From Tubulanus polymorphus (taxonomy: Eukaryota > Nemertea > Palaeonemertea > Tubulaniformes > Tubulanidae), in the NCBI RefSeq assembly GCF_964204645.1, contig NC_134028.1, positions 9,837,001-9,901,000 on the forward strand: DNA of 64,000 nt, read 5' to 3'. This document shows, one piece after another, positions 20,757 to 41,000 of this stretch. A model generated the notes under the pieces. It made no database searches and was not told the origin of the DNA. It saw only the letters and a program-made list of their open reading frames with translations. The position numbers were made by a program, and so were the translations under genes. Within the stretch, counting starts at the first letter, position 1, and each line of letters starts with the position of its first letter.

Positions 20757-22629
20757 CATTTTGATTTTAATTCTTGAAAAATAAAAATTCCATTTATCTT
20801 TTAGATTCCGTGTTTAAAGTGGGTTTTAAACTTATTGTATTGAATACAATGTAGTCTATATTTGAGCCATGCATTAACTTTAAGTGTTAATAAACTTTCA
20901 GTTAGTAATGGTTTTTGATTCAAATTGTTTCATATATATATTCTATACGTAGTAGAGTAAAATCTGTAGGCATACAGTGTATCTATTTGCACTCCATTCA
21001 ACTGGTGGTAGAATTTTTACGATACATTCGTTTTTACATTTCAGGTAAATCCCAATTCTACAGGAACCATAATTTACATACAAATAAATACTTCATGGGT
21101 CAATCACAAACCTTCGAGTTCTGGCGGTACTTTATTGGAACCGGAAGGGTTTATTTCATTTTCGTTTCACGTGCTATTATTGTCTATATCTGTTATACCG
21201 CGAATAAACCACTCTCAAAAGAAGACAGTTTTTTTTTGTTTATGTTTAAGATGACTAACGGGTGATAAGATTCAGGTTCGAATCCAGCCGGATCAAAGGA
21301 TTATACGTCTTTGTTGTGCCAATTATATATTACTGTAAGACGGTAATCGTTTGATCTAACTTAATCCTCTTAATCTGTCGTTAATCTTTCAACAAGTTTG
21401 TGGGCATTTGAACTCACCAGAAAATCTATTGGGTCAAATCATGGACTCTAAAACGAATCCATGGCCAAATGTACAACCTTCATGTCATAAGCACCTCCCC
21501 TTCATTCACTCGGTTTTGCCATTGATAATTGTCAAGCTATGCGTGGGGAAAACGTGTCATTTCGAAATTACTAATTTGTCCACTTTCTCAAAAGCAATTA
21601 ATTGCAGAACCAGTGCTAATTTTGAATTCAAAATTCCAGGCCGATTAAAAGTGTTATGAATATATAAAACACAAAAAGTGAAATGGCCACACAGACATAG
21701 GCCTACAGTACAGGCTAATAACTCCACTTTTCATTGAATACAACAATACAGGATCACTGAGTACACGTAACTATAGCAACCAAAGAAATATCCTACGGAT
21801 TGGGTGAACTGGATGACTTAGAACGCTGCGGGTATACCTTACACACGGGTTCAGTTTTTTTGTACTCTGGCGCTCTAAGTGCGAGTAGGCTATAATGATA
21901 ACTACACTCGATAGCATTTTCATAATTATCTCTCATTCAATCAATGGTTCGATGCTCCTTTACGATTGAATTGAATAGGCATATTGAACTGATTTTATCA
22001 ATGTAGATGTTCATTTCACCCTAAAGCTAGCTAACTCCTTCTGGTGACACCTATTTCAGTTTTCAATGATCTGCATCATTTTATTGCATTTTTCCGTAGG
22101 TGTAAATCAAGAATGTTCATTTGAATTCAATTCGCGATCAATAATAATGTAACTTATAAGACGAAAATAAAATCCTTATTTCGATATTTCGCGTGGGGTT
22201 AGTTCAAAACCTGGCATGGCATTTGGCATTTTGAAAATGAAATTCTTAGTCAATTTCGCAAACCAATAGTATTTCAAATGAATATACTATAAGTATGGAA
22301 AAATAACTTTAAACAGATGCACCGCAATCACAAGTGGCGCATAAATGATTATTCAAATGATTACTCCAAGGGGTAAGTTTAGAACCTCCAATCTTAATAC
22401 TACTCAAACTAGCAACCGTATTTTCAACCTCCCTGTTCATTTAAACAAGTTCATTGTGTTATTATGTAAATTTTGAAATATGTAAACTTTGTGATGGGTC
22501 CCTCTAATACCTGTAATACGTTTTTGACGCAAAATAGTGCAACTCAAGGTTTTGGATATTTCAGATCTCTCAGCTTCTTCTTTTCGGGGCTAGGTCTTGT
22601 TCCAATAACCAAGCATCGATCGATTCTAA

Positions 22630-22950
22630 CTTTACTTATTTATTCATTTTATTTACACTCAAACCCATTACAGGTATCAGAGGGACAACATAAAATTTAC
22701 AGATGTATAACACGGTATAAAAAATACGCATTCAATAACACAATATACTTGTTTAAATGAAGTAACAGAAATTAACATAGTAACTAATTAGAACTATCCA
22801 TGCATAGAGATATATTTATTCATTTATTTTATTTTTATTAACACTCAAACCCATTTCAGGTATTAGAGGGACAACATATGAATTAGGATTTTATTTACAC
22901 TCCAACCATTTCTATGGTACATGGAGGTAGACTTATACAAAGTATACAAT
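22630..22950 (-). mobile_element. Three LINE 3' tails in series
   Basis: Read on the - strand, three related 3' ends follow one another. The words TTGGAGTGTAAATAAA (about 22885-22900) and TTTGAGTGTTAATAAA (about 22833-22848) and TTTGAGTGTAAATAAA (about 22650-22665) each sit just before an A-rich tail. The last two are preceded by TTGTCCCTCT. The first is the natural 3' end of the LINE body at 23041-24945; the other two are 5'-truncated relatives. Confidence 0.55.
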
Positions 22951-23040
22951 ATTTACAATTAACAGAAAGTATAAACTTGTTTTGATAAAATATAACAAAG
23001 TTATTAACAATATATACATGCACTATTTACAACATACTGA

Positions 23041-24945
23041 TTATTGGAGGGATCTACATATATCTAAGCCTCTTTTAATGAATTTTGCAAGGTGGATTGT
23101 AGGAATTTTTAGAATATCAAGATTGCCAAAAGAGTTCAGATTCAAAATATTTTCATGGATTTCATTCAGTAGGTTGCAGTTCAAAATAAAATGCACTTCA
23201 TCACCTAAAACATTACAAGCCGAACATAATCTATCATTTCTATCGAACGGAAGATTTGATAATTTATTTACAGGCAAGATATAAGACCCAATTCGAATAA
23301 ACTTATTACTAAATCTCCATCAAGTTCACTAATATATCTTACTAATTCAATATCATATTTGTATTGTCTATAATTAATGTATGTCGGGCTAGCATCTATT
23401 GTGGAAACGGTATTTTGAAGGTGTTGTTCATAAAGAATCTGTTTTATTCGCCTTGAGAAGGTCCTACTGTTCGCCATAAGTTGTTGTGTCCAAATATGAG
23501 ATAAACCGCAATCATCAAAGGATTTCTTAATAAATAATAACCAAGGACTCTTATGTCTATCGTTTAGATACAGATTGTAAGATATTTTGTAAAGGATTGA
23601 GTTTAGTTTAGTTTCTTTTCCCGATACTGTCTTTATCCAAAAAATAATCATTCTACGTTTGACTTCTATACATAAAGGATAACGTCCTAGTTCTGATAAC
23701 ACTTGCAAATTACGAGAATATTTTGTCACTTTCATTAAAATTTTGCATTACAATGAGTGGAGATTCTCTAATAAATCAGATTTTCATAACCCCAAACCTC
23801 GCATCCATACATAGCGATAGGAGCGACACACATATCAAATAGCTTCAACATAACATCTACTGGAAGTTTCAAACGCCGACCTTTTTGAATGATCGAAAAG
23901 ATAGCTCTCATTGCTTTATCTTAAAGGTATTTTTGCTGCTTTAGCAAAGCTACCATTCCAAAAATTTCACTCCAAGTTATACCTAATCCTCAACTACCTC
24001 TAGCTCTTGATCGCCAAACATGAATTTCGAAATCTGTTTTATCATGATTTTACTAATAGCAAAGACTAATATTTTGGTTTTTTCGGCATTCACAGTGAGG
24101 CTGTTAGCAGCGCAATAATCAAATAAAGTATCTAACTGTGATTTCTCATCTTCAACGGGAATAACAGTATCATCCGCATAGAGAATGATAAACAAATTCA
24201 ATAAATTATCAAGCTCCTGATTACGTTTCGAATTCAGACTTTCAATAAATGACAGAGTTGGTTTTCCACGAGTGATAAAAAAAATCCTCGATATCGTTTA
24301 AGAATAAAGAACATAGAATGGGTGAGAGATTTTCGCCCTGTCTTCGACCCCTATCGGCCGCAAAATATTGAGATAAATTAAATTAAATTTCACACATGAT
24401 TTGACTGAATTGTACATGTTCTTAAGTACTCTTTAAATAAGTAAATTTCCATCTATACAATTGGCTAATAATTTCCTTCATAAAGTTACTCTACATACTG
24501 AGTCGAACGCTTTTTTAAAGTCAACAAAAGCTCAGAAAAGTCTTCTATCCTGACAAAGATACAGTTCAACGATCGTTTTCAGTATAAAGATATGGTCAAT
24601 GGTTGAATACTTCGATCTAAAACCAGCTTGGGCCTCACTTATAATATTATTTGCCTCTAGGAAAGTTGACAGTCTATGGTTTAAAATACTCGTAAATAAT
24701 TTACCTAGGCAACTTACTAGGGTGATACCTCTGCAGTTATCAGGGTTACAGGGATCGCCTTTCTTTTTGAAAATATGTTTGATAATGCCTACAGGCCACA
24801 TCTCCGGGACATGGCCAGTTTTAAGTACTAGATTGAATAAATTTTGTAATATATTTACTATGTTCGGATATTGGCTAAACTTCAATAATTAATTCGTAAT
24901 TCCATCAGTGCCTGATGATTTGTTGTTGTTGAGTAGAATTGAATA
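23041..24945 (-). pseudogene. Degraded non-LTR retrotransposon, reverse transcriptase and C-terminal region
   Basis: Read on the - strand, the fragment opens with an NNNKSSGTDGI block (RT block 1), then NCRGITL and AQAGFR (blocks 2-3). FVDFKKAFDSV with the first catalytic Asp follows at about 24530-24498, GENLSPIL at about 24340, and the catalytic YADD at 24180-24169. It ends with a Cys-rich CSACNVLGDEVHFILNC segment at about 23220-23170, common in invertebrate LINEs. It is dead: an in-frame TAA interrupts block 1 (about 24890), TGA stands at 24532-24534 just before FVDF, and further frame changes follow. No endonuclease domain is present, so it is 5'-truncated. It belongs to the Jockey/CR1-like LINE class; the exact clade is not assigned. 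Confidence 0.85.
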
Positions 24946-26237
24946 TATGATACCATGACGCCACCTAACGGTGAACTATGGAACCTTCACGCGAATAAGC
25001 TACGTCGTTACAAACTACCCACGTCGCAGAAAAATAGACGTGATGAAAAATAGACACATCGCAAATATACAACGGTGCCGCGATTAGACTACGTCGTAAC
25101 AATGGTCATGTGTATTGCATGAAACGCGTTCCATGGCAAACGACATCTATTGGATACACTCGATAAACACCGCGGCAATAAGTGCGTTTTTGAATCTCGC
25201 CAAGGGTCTTAGAGGAACATGGCAAATGTGTTTTTTCCGACAGATTAATGGGTAACGATGCAACCCGTATATATAGTTTCCTATGAAGATAAGTTTAACC
25301 AAAACTTTTTGAGGCCTACATAGAGGATTTACAAAAATAGTCATCATCATAACATCAGAAGAAAAATTGATATAAACTTGAACAATATATACAGACATTG
25401 CGGGTAACCATTAAAAGGATAATTAAATGCTTAACGTTTTTGAAAACCAGCATGAATGAATTGATTTAGCGGCTATTGAATTGTGCGCCACCTGCATTCG
25501 CAATCAGAACTCTAACTACAGGAAGAGACCGGCAACCAGTCTATCATTTTTGTAGGGGCAGCCGTGTTCCCCAAAGAAAATTTTGAAAAAATCAGGTGCC
25601 TCAGATGCGTTTTCTAAGCATCTTCTTTTCTTTAGGTTCGAATTCCAAAGGAAGTGCATATAGAGTGACCTCACAAAATAAGTGGACCTTCATTTCAAGA
25701 GGGGTCGGTCGCTACCCCCTCATCTACCGTATTAATTATCCATACCGAGAGATTAAATGCCGCCATAACAAAACGGCGCGGGTTACGTTTGCAGGATATA
25801 CACCGTTTGGTTTGAATTACAAAACTTCGACATTGCACTAGAGTGCCTAGAAATTTCAGGCGCGGATTCAGATCCGTCGAGAAAATTTCGTAACCTTTTT
25901 CATTTTTACACATGGTCGTCCCTATCAGTTCCAAAAATAGAAAAGGGCAAATTTTCACAAGACATTGCAGAAAATTCTGAACAAAAAGGGCACATTTGCT
26001 CGTCCGATAAGCACATTTTTCAAGACGAGGTCAATAATTTTTCAACAAAAAGGCATACCATTCTTCAGGATTTCATCGTTTAGCCTGGAAACTACATCTC
26101 AATGCATTAAATGTTGTAGAAACCATTTTAAATTGCACCAAAAAGCAGTTAATTATGAAGATTTCCTGTATGACCCTCGTTTGTCGTGGAACATCTCCTT
26201 TTTATAAGTTGTTCTACCCTCAAGTGTTCCCTGGAAA

Positions 26238-26422
26238 TACAGTCAAACCCCGATATACTGCGCAGATCTGTGCAGAACGATTTTGGCGGCATAGAGAGTA
26301 TGACGGAATATCGGTATTTCAATTTGTATTTGTATTACCGGTAATTGTGATGTACATCGAGAAAACCTGGCGGTAAATGGGGTGGTGGTAAATTGGAGGG
26401 CGGTATGTCGGGGGTGACTGTA
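26238..26422. mobile_element. pogo-like MITE, relative of 15170-15346
   Basis: Left end TACAGTCAAACCCCGATATA and right end complement TACAGTCACCCCCGACATAC are inverted; the same ends without a long central palindrome are seen at 15170. Length is 185 bp with no coding capacity. Confidence 0.7.
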
Positions 26423-28371
26423 GTATAGACACACTGGAATTTCTAGATATTCCAGTCCCGTTTTGGGTTGGCATTCTGCCTGGAAACTTGCCCTTTAACT
26501 GTATGCTCTTTTTCAATAATTTGTGCTGCTGTCAAAGTCTGCTCCTGGGTCCCCGAATAAATCAGACGTGCTGACGGATTTGAACTTCATCGCAAAGGCA
26601 AACGTACGACTCCTTAGGATAGAAAATCCTAATGGTCTATGGCCCAATCAAGCATACTGCTTGAATTGATCCCGCGCCTTACAATGAATACCTTTGAATA
26701 AATAAATAAACTTCAAAACCACCAAATAAATTACGATGCAAATGATTAATTCTTATAACAAGTTTTTATTCTGAACAGGTTCTATATACAGCATCAACCG
26801 AAGTTAACAACGTAGCCATAAGAGGGTTACACTTAAAAATTACTATAAAGTAAACTTTAACAATGTCACTTTACCTATTCTAGCCAGTTCGATATACATG
26901 TAGATAGAAACACAGTGCGAACAATCAATCATATTACATGATTACACGCATCTTTATATATTGAATATCAAACTCAAATAATATGTAACTCAAATCATAG
27001 ACATACTGGTACATCACATTGAACTTAATGTATTTTGATTATCGCAGGTATAAAGAGCATAATGCTCCATATTTCATTAAATTGTCATCAACATTGATTT
27101 CTAGTTACAGTTTCGGGTAATCACGAAATGTACTGATAATGAAAGCTTTTTTGCTTAACCCTATAACAATGTATCACATAATAACAGCAGCCCAACTCTA
27201 TAATTTTAATGGACATTGAGATGACACATTGTGATGACAGGCGGATCTAGGAACTTTTAATAAGCAGGCCAAAAAAATTCAGATCAAGGCCTAGTTGTAC
27301 ACATACTTGGTACATGACTGAGAGCGCCATGAAGCCCAAGAAAATTTTGAAAATGGGGCCTGGGCCACTTTGGTTTCCCTAGGATGTGCCCCTGAATTTT
27401 AGGGCGAGTGAGTGACAATAACGTGAAGCCACAATCAGGGGTTTGGGGGACCCACAAGAAAATTTGAATTCAATTGACTGTCTGCAATCTGAATGTCCGA
27501 TGCTGTCTGAAAGGGTTCCTACTGCTTCATATACCAATGACACAAATTCAAGATAAAATCCCAAATTTTATCTAGGCTAAAGAAAATGATACCAAATTTT
27601 TGTTTGCAGTGGCTGGCAAAAAACCATGCTGAAAATTTGTAAAAATATAATCCAAACTGCCCGGTCCCTCGAAAAGCAGGTGTGAAATTTAAATCCAGCC
27701 TGACGGGTATAAATGAAACTAAATTTGAGCTCATATCTATCATGCATTGTACATGTACATAAATCGGGAGGGAATTCAACGCAGCGATACGCGCACTAAA
27801 TCAATTCAATGAATCCTCATTAAAGAAGAGACTGGCGGTGACACTGGCCCTGACGAAGGTTCAAAGTCAAAATTGGTTTTCCATAATGTATATCATTTTA
27901 GGAAAAATTGGTTTACCCCACCTATAATTAGGACATCCGTTCTAAGGGTTAGGGCCCCAAAAGGAGTTAAGTGTTTGGTTGTTCTTTTGAGTAATTCGAA
28001 CCATTGTACCTAGTACCCTCAGTGTATATCAACGGGAACGCCAACTCCCTACGTGCATTCGCTTCTAGTTCTATGATATCTGGTACCAACAATACAGTAG
28101 GCCTAATGTCACATGACAACATTAATATGCAGGTCATAGCTCTTGCCATATTTGGCAATTTCAATCAAGATTTATTTTTTCCATTAATTCAAAAAAAAAA
28201 CTAAATCCGGCCTGTTTGGTGCAGAATTTCCAGAAATCTACTTCTTTTCAAGCTAACAAAAACCTGGGTAGAGAAAAGTCTACAAACAAGATATCATTTT
28301 TCTCCTTTTCTACAATCATAAAACACAAACAGCGTGTAGAAGATGATGAATTAAATCAAAAGTTATTTTGA

Positions 28372-28770
28372 ACTAGGGTTCCAGGGACACCATGCACACT
28401 TGGGAAGTGGTTGAAATGCTCAACAAGCTTCTTCTATGACATCACCAACGCCGCTGCGTCACGATGTGATGTACAAGGGACCTCCAATTAATGCGGTCTA
28501 CAGTAAGTTCCTCCAGGAAAGTTAAGGTTTTGCTTGGCGTTAATATAAAATCAATTTCTATATCCACAAGGGCTAGGTCTTCCCGGATTATCGTCAACCA
28601 GGTGGACGGACTGTGGTCGGCCTTGAAGTTTCAAGCAAAAAGCTCAATATTCAATGTCCCCTGGTGAACACGTAAACAAACCGGTGACCATGAAACTCAG
28701 CACAATCACACTCACTACGAGTCAATTTTGCAATTAATGTGGTAACAAAACATGCCTTGAATTAATTTCT
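28372..28770 (+). mobile_element. Helentron-like family A fragment split by a LINE piece
   Basis: The left part starts ACTAGGGTTCCAGGGACACC and CACTTGGGAAGTGGTT, the 5' end of family A. After about 28640 the family A monomer resumes (TTCAATGTCCCCTGGTGA, GAAACTCAGCACAATCA). The intervening DNA is a LINE 3' fragment. Confidence 0.6.
28442..28622 (-). pseudogene. LINE 3'-terminal coding fragment
   Basis: On the - strand a continuous frame begins with S-P-S-T-W-L-T-I-I-R-E-D-L and continues to V-D-R-I-N-W-R-S-L-V before a TGA stop at 28444-28442. The pattern TWLxxxxxDL, about 35 residues, then DRxxWRxLV is the C-terminal signature of many invertebrate CR1/RTE-like LINE polymerases, normally preceded by GRP, which is also visible just upstream in another frame. 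It is a 5'-truncated insertion into family A repeat DNA. Confidence 0.6.
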
Positions 28771-29356
28771 TTTTTGATGCACGCGTAGAAACGACTCGAG
28801 AATGTATTCTGTTGGCGATTTCATCGAAAAAAGTAGGAAATTTGTCATGATCAAGCATGTCAAGCCATATCCTTTTATTTCAAGCCAAAAAAAATCATTT
28901 TAGGCTTTCTATTTTCAAGCTGTTTTCAAGCGCTTGAATAGCTTTTTTCAAATTGAGCCATTTCAAGCTTTTCAAGCATTGTGACGAACCCTGAGTTTAA
29001 ACCTACCAGGGGCAGATCCAGGGACCAATTTTGACTGCCTCGCCAAAAAGAGAAAGGGTCCCCTTTTCAAAAAGCTTTCCAGAAAATACGTAATGCGTAT
29101 GATTGAATATTCGAAACGGAATTCAGGACCCCAAGGAAACAATTGTTCGAGGCACATCCTCAGGAAATTTTGCCTGATAAGATATTTGAAAAGTTTTCAA
29201 ATTCATTTTGATTCTTTCTCTCTTTCCAAGAAGGGCATTTTGGATGTTTTAGAGTGCCTCACGCGAGGCATGTGAGGTACCCTAAATCTGACACTGCCTA
29301 TCGATTGTCTCCTCAAAACAACTTTTTCTATCAACATATGAGGACTGATGACACTA

Positions 29357-29825
29357 AAGCCTAGCCTACATCGACCCTTGCGATTGGAGACAACTAGTTG
29401 CCGGGCAGTTTTCAGCGCATGAGAGTAACTGGCTGGATACAATCAGTTGTTTGAATTTGTCAATGTGAGCGAGCTTACGACTGGTTAGCGTCTATCTATC
29501 TCCAGTTCCAGCCAGTTGCCCATATTCTACTTTTGAGCAACTAGTTGTACTCAGTTGCTGTCATATCCGTCGATGTGGGCGCTCCATAATCAAAAACGCA
29601 AGGTTGCAACTGACTAAAACAAAGCAATTTGTCACGTGATTAGAGATGCCCTGAGAATATTTGCTAGATTACACATCTCAGTTGCTGTCGATGTGTGCGC
29701 TATGGACCTAGAGACCGGCATGAGCCACGAAGTTGCTGGTTTTCATTAGATTTTCGATGTTAGCGGGGTACTCGCTCACTAGCAACTAGTTGTCTCCAGT
29801 CGCTTTGTCGGTGTATGCTTAGCTT
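29357..29825. mobile_element. Foldback MITE, copy 1 (bracketing ALKBH5 last exon)
   Basis: The ends are imperfect inverted repeats of about 45 bp: AAGCCTAGCCTACATCGAC at left, complement AAGCTAAGCATACACCGAC at right. Both lead into GGAGACAACTAGTTGC. The CAACTAGTTG palindrome recurs internally. A second copy of the same roughly 468-bp element lies at 32263-32730 in the opposite orientation. Confidence 0.8.
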
Positions 29826-30439
29826 AAGATCACCACCGATTGCGGGACATTTGACTGAGGGATCATTCATACACATACAATTTGCATCTTGCAAACCCTC
29901 CTCCCTCTCTGTAGGGCAAAAATAGCCATTTTTTCATATACACTCGGCATTACAGTACGCAAAATATGCACTTGCAAACTTCCCTCGGAAATTTGTGTAA
30001 AAAGTGCTGATTTTGACTAACAAAAAATGGCCACCTCTGCCAAATATCGAGAAATTCCATTGACTGCAGTAGCCCGCTAAGACTTAAGTCCCAAATAGGC
30101 TAAAAGCTGCTTCTTTGATTTTTGAAGGGCAATTAGAAAAGTTTGACTGGCTTCCAGAAGACATGGAAGGTAGGTAAGCTGGATCCGCGCCTGAACTTTG
30201 CCTCACCTCAACTGCAGACCTCCTTCCCAAAATATTTACAAACCTGATATATAGGTCTATGAACACTGACTCAAATGCTATTCATTTATAAGTATCTAAC
30301 TTGATGTAACTTTCTTTACATAATTTACAATTGTCATTATATTTTCCTCAAGACGTACCAATATATTATTAAATCGTAAGCACTCAACCACAAAGCTTGT
30401 TATTATCCGCTTGCGATACATAAGGGTTTACGTATAGTT

Positions 30440-37809
<7,370 letters not shown>

Positions 37810-38039
37810 TCAGCTCCAATCACTATGAACAGATCTATCATTTTCTGCATCGTCCATTTGTCCATCAACAACTGGAAGTATAAATCTTTTCCAGATCCGG
37901 AATTTCACAGTAAACTCTTCAGCATGTTCAGCAGAAGGGATATATTCATAATATCCGTCATCAGCATTGTCATCTTTCTGTAGTTCTGAATTCGGATGCC
38001 AAGTGTCTCTGAGTATGAACTCATCGTAGATATCATCAT
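37810..38039 (-). CDS. LRR gene terminal exon 6
   Basis: A 76-codon open stretch on the - strand starts after TTTTTATAG and ends at TGA 37812-37810. It has a coherent acidic composition with DDDIYDEF, WHPNSELQKDD and FRIWKRFILPVVDGQ segments. The leading two bases complete the split Asp codon left by exon 5. Phase, acidic character and strand all fit, but no homology supports the joint, so a separate gene or an additional exon in between remains possible. Confidence 0.65.
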
Positions 38040-41000
38040 CTATAAAAAACGAAAATTATTGGATTTTAGAACGAATATTGTTTCATTTCAGTTCAAATGT
38101 CAAATCTTAAATGAAGAGATGTGAGACAGGGTGTAAGATCAAAGGGCCAGCTGTTGACACAAAATGAATTTAGTTAGGCTAAAAACTAGGGGTCTAGGGA
38201 CACCATGCCCACTTGGGAAGTGGTTTCAAATGCTCAGCAATGTGGCAATTGCAATATTCAACAGCCTCTGGTGAACATATACTGAAACCAATGATCTTGA
38301 AACTCACCATAATAATAGAACATGTCATGTGCTACAATTTTGCAATTGATTGTGGTTACAAAATATGCCTATGTACCAATATAATATGAAAATACTGTGT
38401 TATTCAGCTATTCAACACCTCCTGGTGACCATACGGGTATACAAAAGCCAATGACCTTGAAACTCACCATAGTCATCAGGGCCGGCGGAACCGGTACGGC
38501 CAGTACAGCCATGGCCAGACCAATAATTTTGCCAATGATGTTTCAAAATTTGTGTAATAAAATTCATGTCGCACTGACGACCACAGGTCTATCTATGTAG
38601 TTTTTGTTTTTTGTGTAAACATAGGCTGGGCCGAGTGCCGTCGTCGTTGATGACATCATCAACGATGTTGTACACCGGGATCTAACAAGTATACCGGGTA
38701 CCAGTCTAGTAAAAAGCCATGCGGTGGTCATGCTATTTTTGCACGAAAACTATGCCGATGGTGGCCATGACAATTAATATTCATGATGCGTGGCTGTAGA
38801 ACCGGCAAATTTTTACCTCGAAAATTTTCGGTGCATGGGATGCCGTTATTGGGTTTTTTTTGGAAATGAAACAAAATTGTTCACGCAATTATTAATTGCG
38901 ACGAACCAGAGCGCACTATGCACTTCTGCCTATTAGGTACCGTTGGGAATGGCCGTACCAATAGTTTATACCTTCTGCTGGCCCTGAGTCATAGAACATG
39001 TCACACACAAGCTGCAATATTGCAATTCACTGTGGTTATAAAATATGCCTGGGTACCAATACAATATGAAAATACAGGGCCGTCGGAACGGGCGCGGCAG
39101 GGACAGCTATAGCCGCCCAATTTTTTGCTTAACAAAGATTGAAAACAGCAGCTTGTCGTTCTCTGTACTAGGTGGTTGGCTCACGACTTCTCATGCTTCT
39201 GTGAATGAGACCGTGAAATGGCCCCAAAACGCATCTCCGGCGATTGAATTTTCAAAATTTTTCAGGGGGAGGGCCCAAGACCCCCCCTTCAGAAATATGC
39301 CTTGCCACTGAAAAATTCCTTCCGATGGCTCTGGATACTAAGTTACCCGGCTATTTAATGCCCCCTGGTGACCATATACAACAACTGATGACCAGGAAAC
39401 TCTACAAAATCATATACAAAACCAATGACCTTGAAACTCAGAACACAATCATACGACATATCTTTTGCTTAAACTTTGCTGCAATTTTTCTCCAAAAACC
39501 TTTTTATATCTACAAATGAGGAGTGATGACTCCAAGATCCAAATGTGTCACACTTGACTGAAGAATATGTCTGATATGTTTAAGAGCCTTTCATAAAGTA
39601 TAACCATCACAAATTTCGATGAAAAATGGCAAACCATTCGGAAGCTACCAGTCTAAAAAATCAGGACAAAGACGGCCATCTTGTGTCCAATCGACTCAAT
39701 TTTTCTCATGCTGATAAACCATGGGGATACAAACATGTGAAAGATCAAGATAATTGATCGAAGATTTTTCAAAATTTTCTTTGAAAACTTCACAAATGTG
39801 TATTAAGTACTGATTTTGGCGAACAACAATGACTGCCAGTTTGCCATCTTGATTCTGATCAGGCCAGTTTTCCGGCAGAAGATATATCTAGGGTAGATAC
39901 ATGTATAAACCAAAAATAAAGATAATCCACCGAAGCGTAGGCAGGGAGCTGGCAGGAACAAATCTCTGAGATCAATCTCTCCCTTGGTATTAATGATTTG
40001 AATGCGGAGTAGATTTGAATTTTCTGAAATTTACCCAACGAAAACAAAATTGAATTAGATTTGATGTTTTATTTTTTTCAATAAAGTAAAATTGAATTGG
40101 ATTTGATATTTTTTTGTAGATTAAAATTTGATTGAATCTGCAGATCGAGCATATGGCTAATTAGCATATCAAGGCCATCAATGCGATTTGAGAACTAGGG
40201 GTCCAGGGACACCATGCCCACTTGGGAAGTGGTTTCAAATGTCCAACAATCTAAATTTCAATATTCAACGACCCCTGGTGACCATATACAAAAACCAATG
40301 AACTTGAAACTCACCACAATCGTAGAACATGTCAGCAGCTACGATTTTGTAATTGATTGTGATAAGAAAATAGGCCTTGTTACCAATTTAATATGGAAAT
40401 ACTAAGTTATTCTACTATTCAACATCCCCTGGTGACCATATTCAAAACCCAATCACCTTGAAACTCACCACAATCATAAAACATGTCATGAACTACAACT
40501 TTGCAATAGATCATGATAACAAAATATGTTTAGGTAATAACATATTGACAAAATACTAAGTTATTCTACTATTCAACACCCCCTGGTGACCATATAGAAT
40601 AACTAATGTCCTTAAAACTCACCACAATCATAGATGATATCATGATCTACATAGATGATGTCATGATCTACAAATTTTGCAATTGATTGTGATAACAAAA
40701 TATGCATTGGTACAATTGTAATATAGAAATATAGCTGCATAGCAGCGATATGGGTCTCTGGCTCTCTGCCTAACTGGTTTTATACAGTGGAACCTCGTTC
40801 TAACGACCTCGGAACTTAAGAACCATCGCTTGTTACGTACGAAAAAAAAATCCCCGTCCAAATCCTTCTCATTTACAGTAACATTTCATCGGAAAAAACG
40901 ACCCCTTTTCGAACTTTCGGTTATAACGACCTTAGTTTTAGAGTCCTATTACATATTTTCATCGGTTCTTACGATCGCCAAGCCACAATCAATCACACTT

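Larger units (their letters stand above)
14360..22600. other. Gene-poor interval
   Basis: I found no supportable exon. The longest frames (113 residues on the - strand at 19934-20275 and 116 on the + strand at 20915-21265) are of a length expected by chance in AT-rich DNA and resemble nothing I know. The interval holds two MITEs (15170-15346 and 20355-20756), a CTAT microsatellite (17517-17563) and AT-rich simple sequence near 19260-19320 and 19440. Confidence 0.6.
24950..30439. other. Repeat-rich interval downstream of ALKBH5
   Basis: No gene was found. The interval contains a MITE (26238-26422), a Helentron-like fragment split by a LINE piece (28372-28770), and a large palindromic MITE (29357-29825). 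Elements with GATCC-containing ends (GGCGCGGATTCAG near 25859, GGGGCAGATCCAGGG near 29010) suggest further undelimited transposon copies. Confidence 0.55.
38185..39945 (+). mobile_element. Helentron-like family A copy with two nested insertions
   Basis: It starts ACTAGGGGTCTAGGGACACC and carries monomers (CCTCCTGGTGACCATA, GACCTTGAAACTCACCATA). It continues after each insertion with the next expected monomer word, then the 3' unique part (CAACAATGACTGCCAG, GGTAGATACATGTATAAACC). The terminal hairpin is missing. Confidence 0.7.

Noticed and set aside
20915-21265. 116-residue open frame on the + strand
   Set aside because: Chance length, composition rich in Tyr, Ile and Phe as from AT-rich non-coding DNA, and no recognisable motif.
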